From: an uncultured Bacteroidales bacterium
GTDB lineage: Bacteria; Bacteroidota; Bacteroidia; Bacteroidales; Marinilabiliaceae
Reading direction: 5' to 3'
Assembly (NCBI GenBank): GCA_937892255.1
Contig: CALAUL010000092.1
Location: 1 to 22,279 of the forward strand
DNA: 22,279 nucleotides
Of this stretch, positions 15,531 through 22,279 are shown one piece after another (positions within the stretch are counted from its first letter, which is position 1; each line of letters opens with the position of its first letter). The notes under the pieces are model-generated. The model searched no databases and was not told where the DNA came from. It saw only the letters and a list, made by a program, of their open reading frames with translations. The translations under genes were made by a program, and so were the position numbers.

Positions 15531-16238
15531 ATGCCATATAGACGTTTGCCAAATACCGATGTAGCACGATTGCGAGCATTTAATGCAGCTTTGGATGTCG
15601 TGGATACGGTCTCTCCGCAGGAGTTGCTGTATACGCAAAAATTGTTGTTGCAGATAAAGCCCTTTGTGCCATTATTTGAGCAGGCGTTGGAGCAGTACAA
15701 TTCGGCACGACAGATGCAGGCACAACTAAGCAGAAAGGTCAGTGAAACATCAAAAAGTGCTCGTATGTATCTGTCGCATTTCATACAGGTGTTTAATATG
15801 TGTATCGCACGAGGAGAGATAAAATCGGAAGTGCGGGAGATGTTAGGATTAGCGGACGGAAACTTGCCGGACTTAAGCAATGATGTGCAGTTGTTAGAGA
15901 TAGGAGCAAAAGTCATAGAGGGGGAAGAACGCAGAGGCGCAATGGGCGGTGGAAATCGAATCTACAACCCGTCGATAGCAGTTGTGAAAGTGAAATTTTC
16001 GCAGTTTAAGGAACAATATGAGAAGTATAGAGATATTATGCAGACAAAGGAGAAACATCGAGAGAAGTTAGCGCAGATGAGAGAAAAAGCAGATATTTTG
16101 ATTGTAATGTTGTGGAATGAGATAGAATCATCGTTATTGCCGATAGACACCAATGCAAAACGAGAGAAATGCCAGAAATATGGAGTTGTCTATGTCTATA
16201 GACCACAAGAAAGACACCGAGAGTTTTTGAGAATTTAG
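15531..16238 (+). CDS. Unrecognised helical/coiled-coil protein
   Basis: The 235 residues begin MPYRRLPNTDVARLRAFN. I do not recognise the family with certainty. The protein is soluble, with no signal peptide or membrane segment. Two long charged helical stretches (about 40-95 and 150-200, with repeated Gln, Glu, Lys and Arg) suggest coiled coils. They are separated by a short glycine-rich linker, GAMGGGNRIYNPS (about 138-150). The C-terminus includes YGVVYVYRPQERHREFL. It lies between two terminated or independent genes, 110 bp after the previous terminator, so it is probably its own unit, although I see no perfect TAnnTTTG box. Codon use matches its neighbours. A scaffold or DNA-associated role is possible but not shown. 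Confidence 0.8.
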   Translation: MPYRRLPNTDVARLRAFNAALDVVDTVSPQELLYTQKLLLQIKPFVPLFEQALEQYNSARQMQAQLSRKVSETSKSARMYLSHFIQVFNMCIARGEIKSEVREMLGLADGNLPDLSNDVQLLEIGAKVIEGEERRGAMGGGNRIYNPSIAVVKVKFSQFKEQYEKYRDIMQTKEKHREKLAQMREKADILIVMLWNEIESSLLPIDTNAKREKCQKYGVVYVYRPQERHREFLRI

Positions 16239-16384
16239 TTAGGAATAGAGAAAAAAAGATGTTTGTTGCAGTATATTTCTTTGAAAATATCTAATTTTAC
16301 ACGTTTATTTGTTATTAGCCACATCTGGAAGTGATTATGAGAAGCTTTTGAATGGGCGTTATAAATAAAAAATATTGGATTATT

Positions 16385-17407
16385 ATGGACAACAAAATTG
16401 ATTGGAATAGTTTGGCATTCCAGTATATGAAGGCCGACTACAACGTACGTTGCTATTACAGAGATGGCAAATGGGGGGAGTTGGAAGTTAGTTCTTCCGA
16501 GGAGGTTAGTTTGCATATAGCTTCGACATGTCTCCACTACGGACAGGAAGCATTTGAAGGCTTGAAAGCGTTCAGAGGAAAAGATGGCAAGATACGCGTC
16601 TTTCGTATGGAAGAGAACGCAAAGCGTTTGCAACGTACATCAGATGGTATCTTGATGGCGAAGTTGCCGGTAGAGAAATTTGAGGAAGCTATACGTAAAG
16701 TTGTCCTTTTAAATGAGAGATTTGTTCCCCCGTATGAGTCTGGCTGTTCGTTGTATATACGACCTTTGCTCATCGGTATATCTCCAAAGGTAGGAGTGAA
16801 TCCATCAGAAGAGTATCTTTTCATGGTATTCGTGATGCCTGTAGGACCATATTTCAAAGATGGTTTCAAAGCAACTCCCGTTGTGATATTGCGACAATAT
16901 GACCGTGCAGCACCTCTTGGAACAGGTACGTATAAGGTTGGTGGAAACTATGCAGCCAGCTTAAAGGCAGGTAAAGAAGGTAAAGCTATGGGATATTCGG
17001 CAGTGTTGTATCTCGATGCTAAAGAGAAAAAGTACGTTGACGAATGCGGACCTGCAAATTTCTTTGGAATCAAAGATAACACATACGTTACTCCTAAATC
17101 GTCGTCGATATTGCAATCTATCACCAATATGAGTCTTCAGCAGTTGGCTCTTGATATGGGAATGAAGGTGGAGTGTCGTCAGATACCGGAAGACGAGCTT
17201 TCGACATTTGAAGAGGCCGGAGAGTGCGGAACAGCGGCAGTGGTAAGTCCAATCTCTAAGATAGATGACATCGACGAAAAGAAGTCGTATGTTTATACTA
17301 CAGATGGAATACCCGGCCCGGTATGTACTAAACTCTACAACAAACTACGTGCTATTCAATATGGAGATGAACCAGATGTGTATGGTTGGGTAGATATTAT
17401 AGAATAG
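16385..17407 (+). CDS. ilvE: Branched-chain amino acid aminotransferase
   Basis: I choose the ATG at 16385 (MDNKIDWNSLAF, 340 residues), since homologues begin close to this point. An ATG 33 bp upstream would add only an unconserved tail. The enzyme is a fold-type IV PLP aminotransferase, of the eukaryote-like BCAT subgroup rather than the shorter E. coli IlvE type. It transfers amino groups between Leu/Ile/Val and 2-oxoglutarate. Visible motifs are LHYGQEAFEGLKA, GTGTYKVGGNYAAS with the PLP Lys184, DECGPANFF, and ECGTAAVVSPI near the C-terminus. It is likely transcribed alone, with a strong terminator 26 bp after the stop. Confidence 0.96.
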   Translation: MDNKIDWNSLAFQYMKADYNVRCYYRDGKWGELEVSSSEEVSLHIASTCLHYGQEAFEGLKAFRGKDGKIRVFRMEENAKRLQRTSDGILMAKLPVEKFEEAIRKVVLLNERFVPPYESGCSLYIRPLLIGISPKVGVNPSEEYLFMVFVMPVGPYFKDGFKATPVVILRQYDRAAPLGTGTYKVGGNYAASLKAGKEGKAMGYSAVLYLDAKEKKYVDECGPANFFGIKDNTYVTPKSSSILQSITNMSLQQLALDMGMKVECRQIPEDELSTFEEAGECGTAAVVSPISKIDDIDEKKSYVYTTDGIPGPVCTKLYNKLRAIQYGDEPDVYGWVDIIE

Positions 17408-17432
17408 CATATTATATAAGGTATATATTTAT

Positions 17433-17470
17433 CCCTGTTAGAATCGAATAAATTCTAATAGGGATTTTTT
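17433..17470 (+). terminator. Intrinsic terminator of ilvE
   Basis: CCCTGTTAGAAT (17433-17444) pairs with ATTCTAATAGGG (17452-17463) with one G-T wobble and a 7-nt loop. TTTTTT lies at 17465-17470. Confidence 0.9.
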
Positions 17471-17479
17471 CGTGTATTG

Positions 17480-17512
17480 TCGTATGTACAACGTCTGACG
17501 TTTAACTTACGA
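17480..17512. repeat. 33-bp interrupted palindrome
   Basis: AACGTC-T-GACGTT (17490-17502) is a perfect 6-bp inverted repeat. Outer arms TCGTA (17480-17484) and TACGA (17508-17512) share the same centre, T17496. The form suits a dimeric DNA-binding protein or a recombination core, but no partner gene is seen. The stretch 17513-17660 around it holds a minus-strand -7-like box (17533-17540) and nothing else I can name. Confidence 0.45.
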
Positions 17513-17669
17513 TTCTTATGGCAGTTGTGTCTCAAATATATGCAAGTGCGGGGCACAGAACGAAGTGTATATAGTAGGGTAGAGCCTTTTGCGGGTTAAT
17601 TGCTTTGTGTTTCAGTTAGGTTGGTTTGCTATATGAAATGACAGTTTATCGCCATCTAAAATGCACAGT

Positions 17670-17693
17670 TTTGTAACCCCATTTGTAACCCCA
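17670..17693. repeat. 12-bp tandem duplication TTTGTAACCCCA x2
   Basis: Two exact adjacent copies of TTTGTAACCCCA. On the minus strand it reads NGVTNGVTK within a 59-codon open frame (about 17615-17791) that has no ATG. I see no complete gene here; it may be a decayed coding remnant. Confidence 0.6.
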
Positions 17694-17853
17694 TTAGTTT
17701 TTTTTAACACACTTATGCTTAATAGAGTGGTATTCTGCCCAAGATTTTTATGTTTACTATGATATGTATTAAAGTTGTTATATTGGGGTTTTTATTGTCG
17801 TTTTTTTGGTTTTGTCAGACGGTAAATAATAGAACATAAAAGATGGGTAGATA

Positions 17854-17868
17854 CACTCCATTGGAGTG
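17854..17868. repeat. 15-bp palindrome CACTCCA-T-TGGAGTG
   Basis: Perfect 7-bp arms around a single T. It has the same odd-centred form as the palindrome at 17490-17502 but an unrelated sequence. It is a possible operator site. A minus-strand 47-codon frame without ATG (17815-17958) overlaps it and is not called as a gene. Confidence 0.4.
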
Positions 17869-17971
17869 GTAGCGTTGACGATAAGCTTGTGATGCTTTCT
17901 CTCTCGTAAAAGCCTTAAAATAAGGTTGATGTTTATCAATATAGGAAACAACTCTCAAGGGGTGTACATAT

Positions 17972-18015
17972 AAAAAAAAGCGGTAAAATACTTCGCCAAA
18001 CGAAGCCTCTACCGC
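17972..18015 (-). terminator. Minus-strand intrinsic terminator with eight T
   Basis: Read on the minus strand, GCGGTA (18015-18010) pairs with TACCGC (17985-17980). Inside this stem CTTCG pairs with CGAAG around a 5-nt loop. Eight T (17979-17972) follow at once. It would end transcription coming from the small minus-strand unit at 18114-18296. Confidence 0.8.
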
Positions 18016-18113
18016 GCATATTTTTGCACCACTTAAAGGTAATTCAACTACAGTTAAAGAGTCATCACTCTATACACCAACTAACCTTGTTCATAATTCA
18101 ACCTAAATTCAAG

Positions 18114-18245
18114 CTAATTCAATCTTTTTGTACGTTTCGTTTTAAAAAACACGAGCGACAGATTGGTCTCTATCGCTCGCTCATTCAATGTGTTACAGTT
18201 ATCTTTAATAAGGTGTTGTTTTGTACGTTTCGTTTTCTTGGCCAT
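18114..18245 (-). CDS. Possible 43-residue basic peptide gene
   Basis: An ATG frame runs from 18245 to the TAG at 18114. The product begins MAKKTKRTKQ and ends KTKRTKRLN, with an uncharged middle (NTLNERAIETNLSLVFF). An 18-bp exact repeat, AAAACGAAACGTACAAAA on the minus strand (18236-18219 and 18143-18126), encodes KTKRTK at both ends in the same frame. A perfect -7 box (18296-18289) places the start codon about 37 nt into the transcript. The family is not recognised. Caution: a hairpin followed by six T lies inside the frame (18179-18144), so the transcript may instead end there and act as a small RNA of about 140 nt. Confidence 0.4.
   Translation of the reverse strand: MAKKTKRTKQHLIKDNCNTLNERAIETNLSLVFFKTKRTKRLN
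18144..18179 (-). terminator. Terminator-like hairpin inside the small minus-strand frame
   Basis: On the minus strand CGAGCGA (18179-18173) pairs with TCGCTCG (18158-18152) around a 14-nt loop. TG and then TTTTTT (18149-18144) follow. This has the form of an intrinsic terminator or attenuator. Confidence 0.6.
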
Positions 18246-18288
18246 AATTGTATTAATAGATATTAGTTTAACCTACATTTCAATACAA

Positions 18289-18296
18289 CAAATATA
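18289..18296 (-). promoter_or_regulatory. -7 box of the small minus-strand unit
   Basis: Minus-strand TATATTTG fits TAnnTTTG exactly. Predicted transcription starts near 18282. It sits directly downstream of the GH2 terminator hairpin. Confidence 0.5.
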
Positions 18297-18299
18297 CAA

Positions 18300-18329
18300 T
18301 AAAAGATACGAATAACACTATCCGTATCT
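18300..18329 (-). terminator. Probable terminator of the GH2 gene
   Basis: On the minus strand AGATACG (18329-18323) pairs with CGTATCT (18310-18304), with a 12-nt loop and then TTTATT. It begins 36 bp after the GH2 stop. The T-run is short. Confidence 0.6.
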
Positions 18330-18364
18330 CTTATTATTGTAAAGTTTGATTATATGAATCTCTA

Positions 18365-21300
18365 TTATTTTGATGTCATTAGAGGCTTGATTACTATTTT
18401 TCTATCATACGGTGTCGGTTTAACTCGATACTCATCTAACACATATACACACGTACAACCAACTCCTGTTGTGCTATAATCTATATTGAGTGTATAACAG
18501 TCCTCTTGAGGTTGCAACTGATAAGTAAACTGACTCTTCGTAAGATTGTCCGTTGAGAACTGATAAGCATTGAAGTTAAAGTGTTCATTCATAGAAATCT
18601 GAACTCCACAGCCTGTATTATCCAACAATTTCACATATCTATTGTCTGTTCTCAAGGCGTGATCTTGAGGCAACAGATATGGCTCATACATATCAGCCAC
18701 CCTCTTTGTCCACACTCCTATAGGATAACCCGTCTTACGATCTGGATAGTTCTCCTCCGGTCCTCGACCATACCATGTTATAGAGTCGAAATTGTTCATC
18801 ACTGATGTTGAAAATCCTATACGCGGCAATACCTCGGGCAATCGTCCCTGAGGTGATACCTGATTGTGTATCTCCACCGTTCCATCATCATAGAAACTAT
18901 ATGTATATTCCAAAACAAAACCTGCCAACTGAACCCCCGATATATACAAATCTAAAGCCCCATATGTAGAAGCTCCAACTTGTACAAGCTGACAAACCTT
19001 AACCGTCGTCTCATTTTGATTATGAATAAGTTCGACTTGTGACGGACGAATACTCAACTGATTGACTCCTCGAGAATAAAACAGTGTTGAAACCATATTA
19101 CCATACTCAGCCGAATAGCCTCCATTTACACGAAACGCATTCCACGCATCAAATTCATTGGCTATAGGAGCTCGCCACAAACTAAACGTTACAGGTTCTT
19201 TAAGTATAGATTTGCCTTCGACTTCTATCTGTTCAAGATTACCCGTTTCACGACTTATAGTATAGCAAAAACCTTTTCCACTAATCTTTATGTGGCTTGC
19301 TGTCTCTTCTGCATTGACATTTGACGAAGTATATTTAGTAGCTGGCAAATGCTGATACCATGATGTTAACTCCAATTGGTCCCATGCAACCTGATATCCA
19401 GCTTTTGCCCATAATTCACTATTTTTCAACGAAGATGTTATCATAAGACGATATTCCTTACCTGGCACAGTCTTTGGCTTATCGTAAGGTATCGTCACCA
19501 CTTGTTTTTGCTGTGGAGCCACATCAAACTGTATATCGCCCTCTTGTAACACCTCTTCGTCTGCCATAAGAATCCAATGCGAAGTATACTTACTCAAATC
19601 CGTAAAATGCAATCTATTTGTCACCTCTACAGTTCCTTTTTCTGCATCGAGAAGACGAATACTCACTGGCTGTGTTGTCCACTTCATCTGTAGCATCTCA
19701 GGTTGTACAGTTCTATCTGGCCAAATACAACCATAAGTACGCATATTTCCCCCTATAGTATAAAACGTTCCCTCATCACCATTACCATCAAATGTAAGAT
19801 ACAAAACTGCTTCCGAAGCTTTACCCTCACCATCTGGCACATATTTGTCAAATATAGCCACATTATCCATCTGCGCATCAGCTGTATAAATAGTCTGTGG
19901 GTCTTGTGCGTGATTACCAGCAAAACGACCTATATTGATAGGATAAGGGAAATTACTTACCACTCCTCTTTCGCCCGACTGACTACCTCTGCGTTTTTCT
20001 GTCAATGTCTTTGTCTTTGCTGTAGTCTGTTTGACACCCTTCAACTCACTATCGATATAGAGTTTCATCTCCTCACCATTCCATGACGCTGTCACATGAT
20101 GCCATTTGCCTATCCATTCATCTGGCAAACGAACATCAAGAGTATGTTTCTCGCCTGTATGCAAATAAAACTGCAAGATATCAGACCCCTTCTGCACTAC
20201 ACCAAACTGAGCATTGCCCTTTGTAATATATGGCGCACCTTCATACATGCCACTAAGTTTTCCAGGCTTTACATCAAAACTTATAGTTAAAGCCTTACCT
20301 GACAATTCAACATTCTTACTACGATACACCTCAACCCACTGATCATGCCCACTAAGACATAGAACTCCATTTTCAATCTTTGCATTGCTCATAAGATGCA
20401 CTGGGGTGTTGTATGGCGAATTGTCCTTAATAGGGCGTATACGTTCCGTAAGACCTGGATTGACAAAGTCCCATACTGCACCCCCCATAAGACGAGGGTG
20501 ACGACGTATAACTTCCCAATACTCATCAAAACCTCCGCCTGCATTACCTGCAACAGAAAGATATTCATCCATAAACGAAGGACGCGGGTCTTCTGCCTCT
20601 GTCACCATAGCTGTATTCATCTCAAGCTCATAAGGCGTTGGATAACGAGGTCCAATGATATCCTCACCCGGGTGTGCATAAGCATTGCCACCATACATAA
20701 AGAAACGTGTTGGGTCGTATTTCTTACCCTCTGCTACAACTTCTGTAATAAGGTGTCCCTCTCCACTTTCATTACCTGCACTCCAAAAGAGAACAGACGG
20801 ATGATTTCTATCTCGCAAAACCATTTGGCGCACACGCTCTAAATACATCTGTCTAAAGTCGTTGTTGTGCGAAATGTACTCCGTAGCATGAGCCTCGTCG
20901 CCCGTTTCATCGATAATATACAAACCATATTCATCAGCCAACTCCAGATATTTATTGACTGGCGGATAATGCGAAATACGCACAGCGTTGAAATTGTGCC
21001 GCTTAAGTATCTCCATGTCTTTACGTATCGTCTCTTCATTCATCACATGACCCAACTCAGGGTGTTGCATATGCGTATTGACTGCATTGACTTTAATAGG
21101 CTGTCCGTTGAGATAAAACGTCTGATGACGTATTTCTGTATCCTTAAAGCCCATGTTGCTTGTTATCTCTTGCATTACCTGACCATTCGACGAAAGTAAC
21201 TCCAACTTAAGCTTATAGAGAGTAGGCGTCTCACTTGTCCATTTGTCAGGATTTGAGACCAACGACGAAAATTCAACATTCTTCTTACTCTTGCCATCGA

Positions 21301-22159
21301 TTGAAAACTCATCTGAAGTCATTTCCGTAACTTTAGAGCCCTTTGCATCTGTAAGCATTGCACGAACCGAATACTTCGAACTACCCTCCTCATAACGTTT
21401 AACATCTACTGATACATTAAGGATAGCATCTCTATATTGGTCATCAAGATCAGTAGTGACAAACCAATCAAAGAGACGTGTCTTAGGTGTCGCATATATT
21501 GTCACATCATCAAATATACCAGCTAAACGCCAATAATCTTGACCTTCCAAATAATATCCATCACTATACTTTACAACACACACAGCGATAGTATTTTTCC
21601 CTTTTTTGACAAAGGGTGTAATATCATATTCGGCTGCCTCTTGACCTCCCTCGTTATAACCTACTTGCTGTCCGTTAATCCAAACAAAAGAGGCACTCTG
21701 TGTCTTCTCCATACGCAAGAAAATCTGTTTGTCATTCCACGAAGAAGGCAACACAAAAGAACGACGATAAGCACCTGTCGGATTATACTCACGTGGCACA
21801 TAAGGCGGATTGGCTTTAAACGGAGCTGCTACATTACGAAACAAAGGATCGCCATACCCCTTCATCTCCCAATTGCTTGGCACGTCTATCTTGTCCCATT
21901 TTGAATCTTTAAAATTAGTTTGATAAAAATCATGTGGCACCTCTTCTGGAGTATTGGCATAAAAAAACTGCCAACTACCATTAAGTGATATGTGTTGGTC
22001 AGCAAGATAAAAGGCATGAGCCTCTTCCTGATTCTCTTCAAAGACTGAAGTATTCTCGATGTATTCATAGATATGCTCCAAATATTGAGCCTTTGGTTGC
22101 ATAGTACAACCCACAACAAAGCATAATAGCAATGCCTCCTTTAGCAAATTAATGTTCAT
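18365..22159 (-). CDS. GH2-family beta-galactosidase with inserted LamG-like domain, exported
   Basis: I choose the ATG at 22159 (MNINLLKEALLL, 1264 residues), because the frame beyond it ends in a TTG next to the -7 box. The N-terminus is a signal sequence with a possible lipobox VVGC (Cys18), so it is a likely lipoprotein; cleavage after KAQ is the alternative. The order is a sugar-binding jelly roll (about 55-220, LNGSWQFFYAN, WINGQQVGYNEGG), an immunoglobulin-like domain, then the TIM barrel. In the barrel Glu464 (SAGNESGEGH) is the expected acid/base and Glu532 (FMDEYLS) the nucleophile. A LamG/concanavalin-type domain (about 590-790, WHHVTASWNGEEMKLYIDSELKG) follows, then the beta-galactosidase small-chain domain with WYGRGPEENYPDR. 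It hydrolyses terminal beta-galactosides or related plant or host glycans; exact substrate unknown. No neighbour on its strand is visible. Confidence 0.93.
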   Translation of the reverse strand: MNINLLKEALLLCFVVGCTMQPKAQYLEHIYEYIENTSVFEENQEEAHAFYLADQHISLNGSWQFFYANTPEEVPHDFYQTNFKDSKWDKIDVPSNWEMKGYGDPLFRNVAAPFKANPPYVPREYNPTGAYRRSFVLPSSWNDKQIFLRMEKTQSASFVWINGQQVGYNEGGQEAAEYDITPFVKKGKNTIAVCVVKYSDGYYLEGQDYWRLAGIFDDVTIYATPKTRLFDWFVTTDLDDQYRDAILNVSVDVKRYEEGSSKYSVRAMLTDAKGSKVTEMTSDEFSIDGKSKKNVEFSSLVSNPDKWTSETPTLYKLKLELLSSNGQVMQEITSNMGFKDTEIRHQTFYLNGQPIKVNAVNTHMQHPELGHVMNEETIRKDMEILKRHNFNAVRISHYPPVNKYLELADEYGLYIIDETGDEAHATEYISHNNDFRQMYLERVRQMVLRDRNHPSVLFWSAGNESGEGHLITEVVAEGKKYDPTRFFMYGGNAYAHPGEDIIGPRYPTPYELEMNTAMVTEAEDPRPSFMDEYLSVAGNAGGGFDEYWEVIRRHPRLMGGAVWDFVNPGLTERIRPIKDNSPYNTPVHLMSNAKIENGVLCLSGHDQWVEVYRSKNVELSGKALTISFDVKPGKLSGMYEGAPYITKGNAQFGVVQKGSDILQFYLHTGEKHTLDVRLPDEWIGKWHHVTASWNGEEMKLYIDSELKGVKQTTAKTKTLTEKRRGSQSGERGVVSNFPYPINIGRFAGNHAQDPQTIYTADAQMDNVAIFDKYVPDGEGKASEAVLYLTFDGNGDEGTFYTIGGNMRTYGCIWPDRTVQPEMLQMKWTTQPVSIRLLDAEKGTVEVTNRLHFTDLSKYTSHWILMADEEVLQEGDIQFDVAPQQKQVVTIPYDKPKTVPGKEYRLMITSSLKNSELWAKAGYQVAWDQLELTSWYQHLPATKYTSSNVNAEETASHIKISGKGFCYTISRETGNLEQIEVEGKSILKEPVTFSLWRAPIANEFDAWNAFRVNGGYSAEYGNMVSTLFYSRGVNQLSIRPSQVELIHNQNETTVKVCQLVQVGASTYGALDLYISGVQLAGFVLEYTYSFYDDGTVEIHNQVSPQGRLPEVLPRIGFSTSVMNNFDSITWYGRGPEENYPDRKTGYPIGVWTKRVADMYEPYLLPQDHALRTDNRYVKLLDNTGCGVQISMNEHFNFNAYQFSTDNLTKSQFTYQLQPQEDCYTLNIDYSTTGVGCTCVYVLDEYRVKPTPYDRKIVIKPLMTSK

Positions 22160-22193
22160 AATGACATATTTTTGTATTAGGGTAAGTATATGG

Positions 22194-22201
22194 CAAATGT
22201 A
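22194..22201 (-). promoter_or_regulatory. -7 box of the GH2 gene
   Basis: Minus-strand TACATTTG fits TAnnTTTG exactly. It lies 34 bp before the ATG at 22159. A good -33 element is not seen. Confidence 0.55.
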
Positions 22202-22279
22202 CAAAAATCACCTAATACTCACATTGTCTTTCCCTGAAAAAAGTTGACTCATTAAATCTTAAACAATGGGTAGTTACAT

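Noticed and set aside
17815..17958. Minus-strand 47-codon frame starting from TTG
   Set aside because: It follows a strong terminator, has no ATG and no recognisable family; kept only as a hint of decay.
18024..18266. Plus-strand 80-codon frame
   Set aside because: Its composition is not protein-like, it has no promoter, and it lies antisense to the small unit with the clear -7 box and terminators.
22266..22279. ATG at the right edge as the start of a plus-strand gene
   Set aside because: Only four codons are visible, which is not enough to support a gene.

Overview
The window reads as a chromosomal segment of an anaerobic Bacteroidota, most likely order Bacteroidales (Bacteroides/Prevotella type). 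The DNA is AT-rich. Most start codons lack a strong Shine-Dalgarno. At least six transcription units are preceded by the Bacteroidota -7 element TAnnTTTG. The gene content also fits: GH97 and GH2 glycosidases with export signals, an rmlACDB cluster, a MlaE/MlaF pair and a one-domain mannose-1-phosphate guanylyltransferase. Genus and species cannot be fixed from the sequence alone.

Left part (1-2960): the 3' end of an unrecognised basic protein, whose stop codon lies in a 7-bp tandem repeat array (671-747). A second set of short repeats follows, then a GH97 glycosidase with its own promoter and terminator-like hairpin. Middle part (2960-8680): a long leader with several promoter-like boxes, lepA, then rmlA-rmlC-rmlD-rmlB, which supply dTDP-L-rhamnose for surface polysaccharide and end in a clear terminator. 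Next (8720-11460): metG, then tRNA-Glu / rpsT / tRNA-Glu, with two identical tRNA genes bracketing the S20 gene and one terminator after the second.

From 11460 to 17470: an MFS exporter, convergent with a minus-strand mlaE-mlaF pair. A divergent promoter region separates mlaE from a mannose-1-phosphate guanylyltransferase gene (GDP-mannose supply). An unrecognised coiled-coil protein and a branched-chain aminotransferase follow, the latter with a good terminator.

Right part: 17471-18364 is gene-poor. It holds palindromes, a 12-bp direct repeat, three minus-strand terminator-like hairpins and a small minus-strand transcription unit with a perfect -7 box. That unit either encodes a 43-residue lysine/arginine-rich peptide or is a small RNA. 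The window ends with a large minus-strand GH2 beta-galactosidase that carries an inserted LamG-like domain. Overall this is mostly core metabolism and envelope-sugar supply, with two accessory glycosidases at the edges. I did not find a defence system, CRISPR array or intact mobile element. The least explained pieces are the small unit at 18114-18296, the promoter-rich lepA leader, and the tRNA-mRNA-tRNA arrangement.
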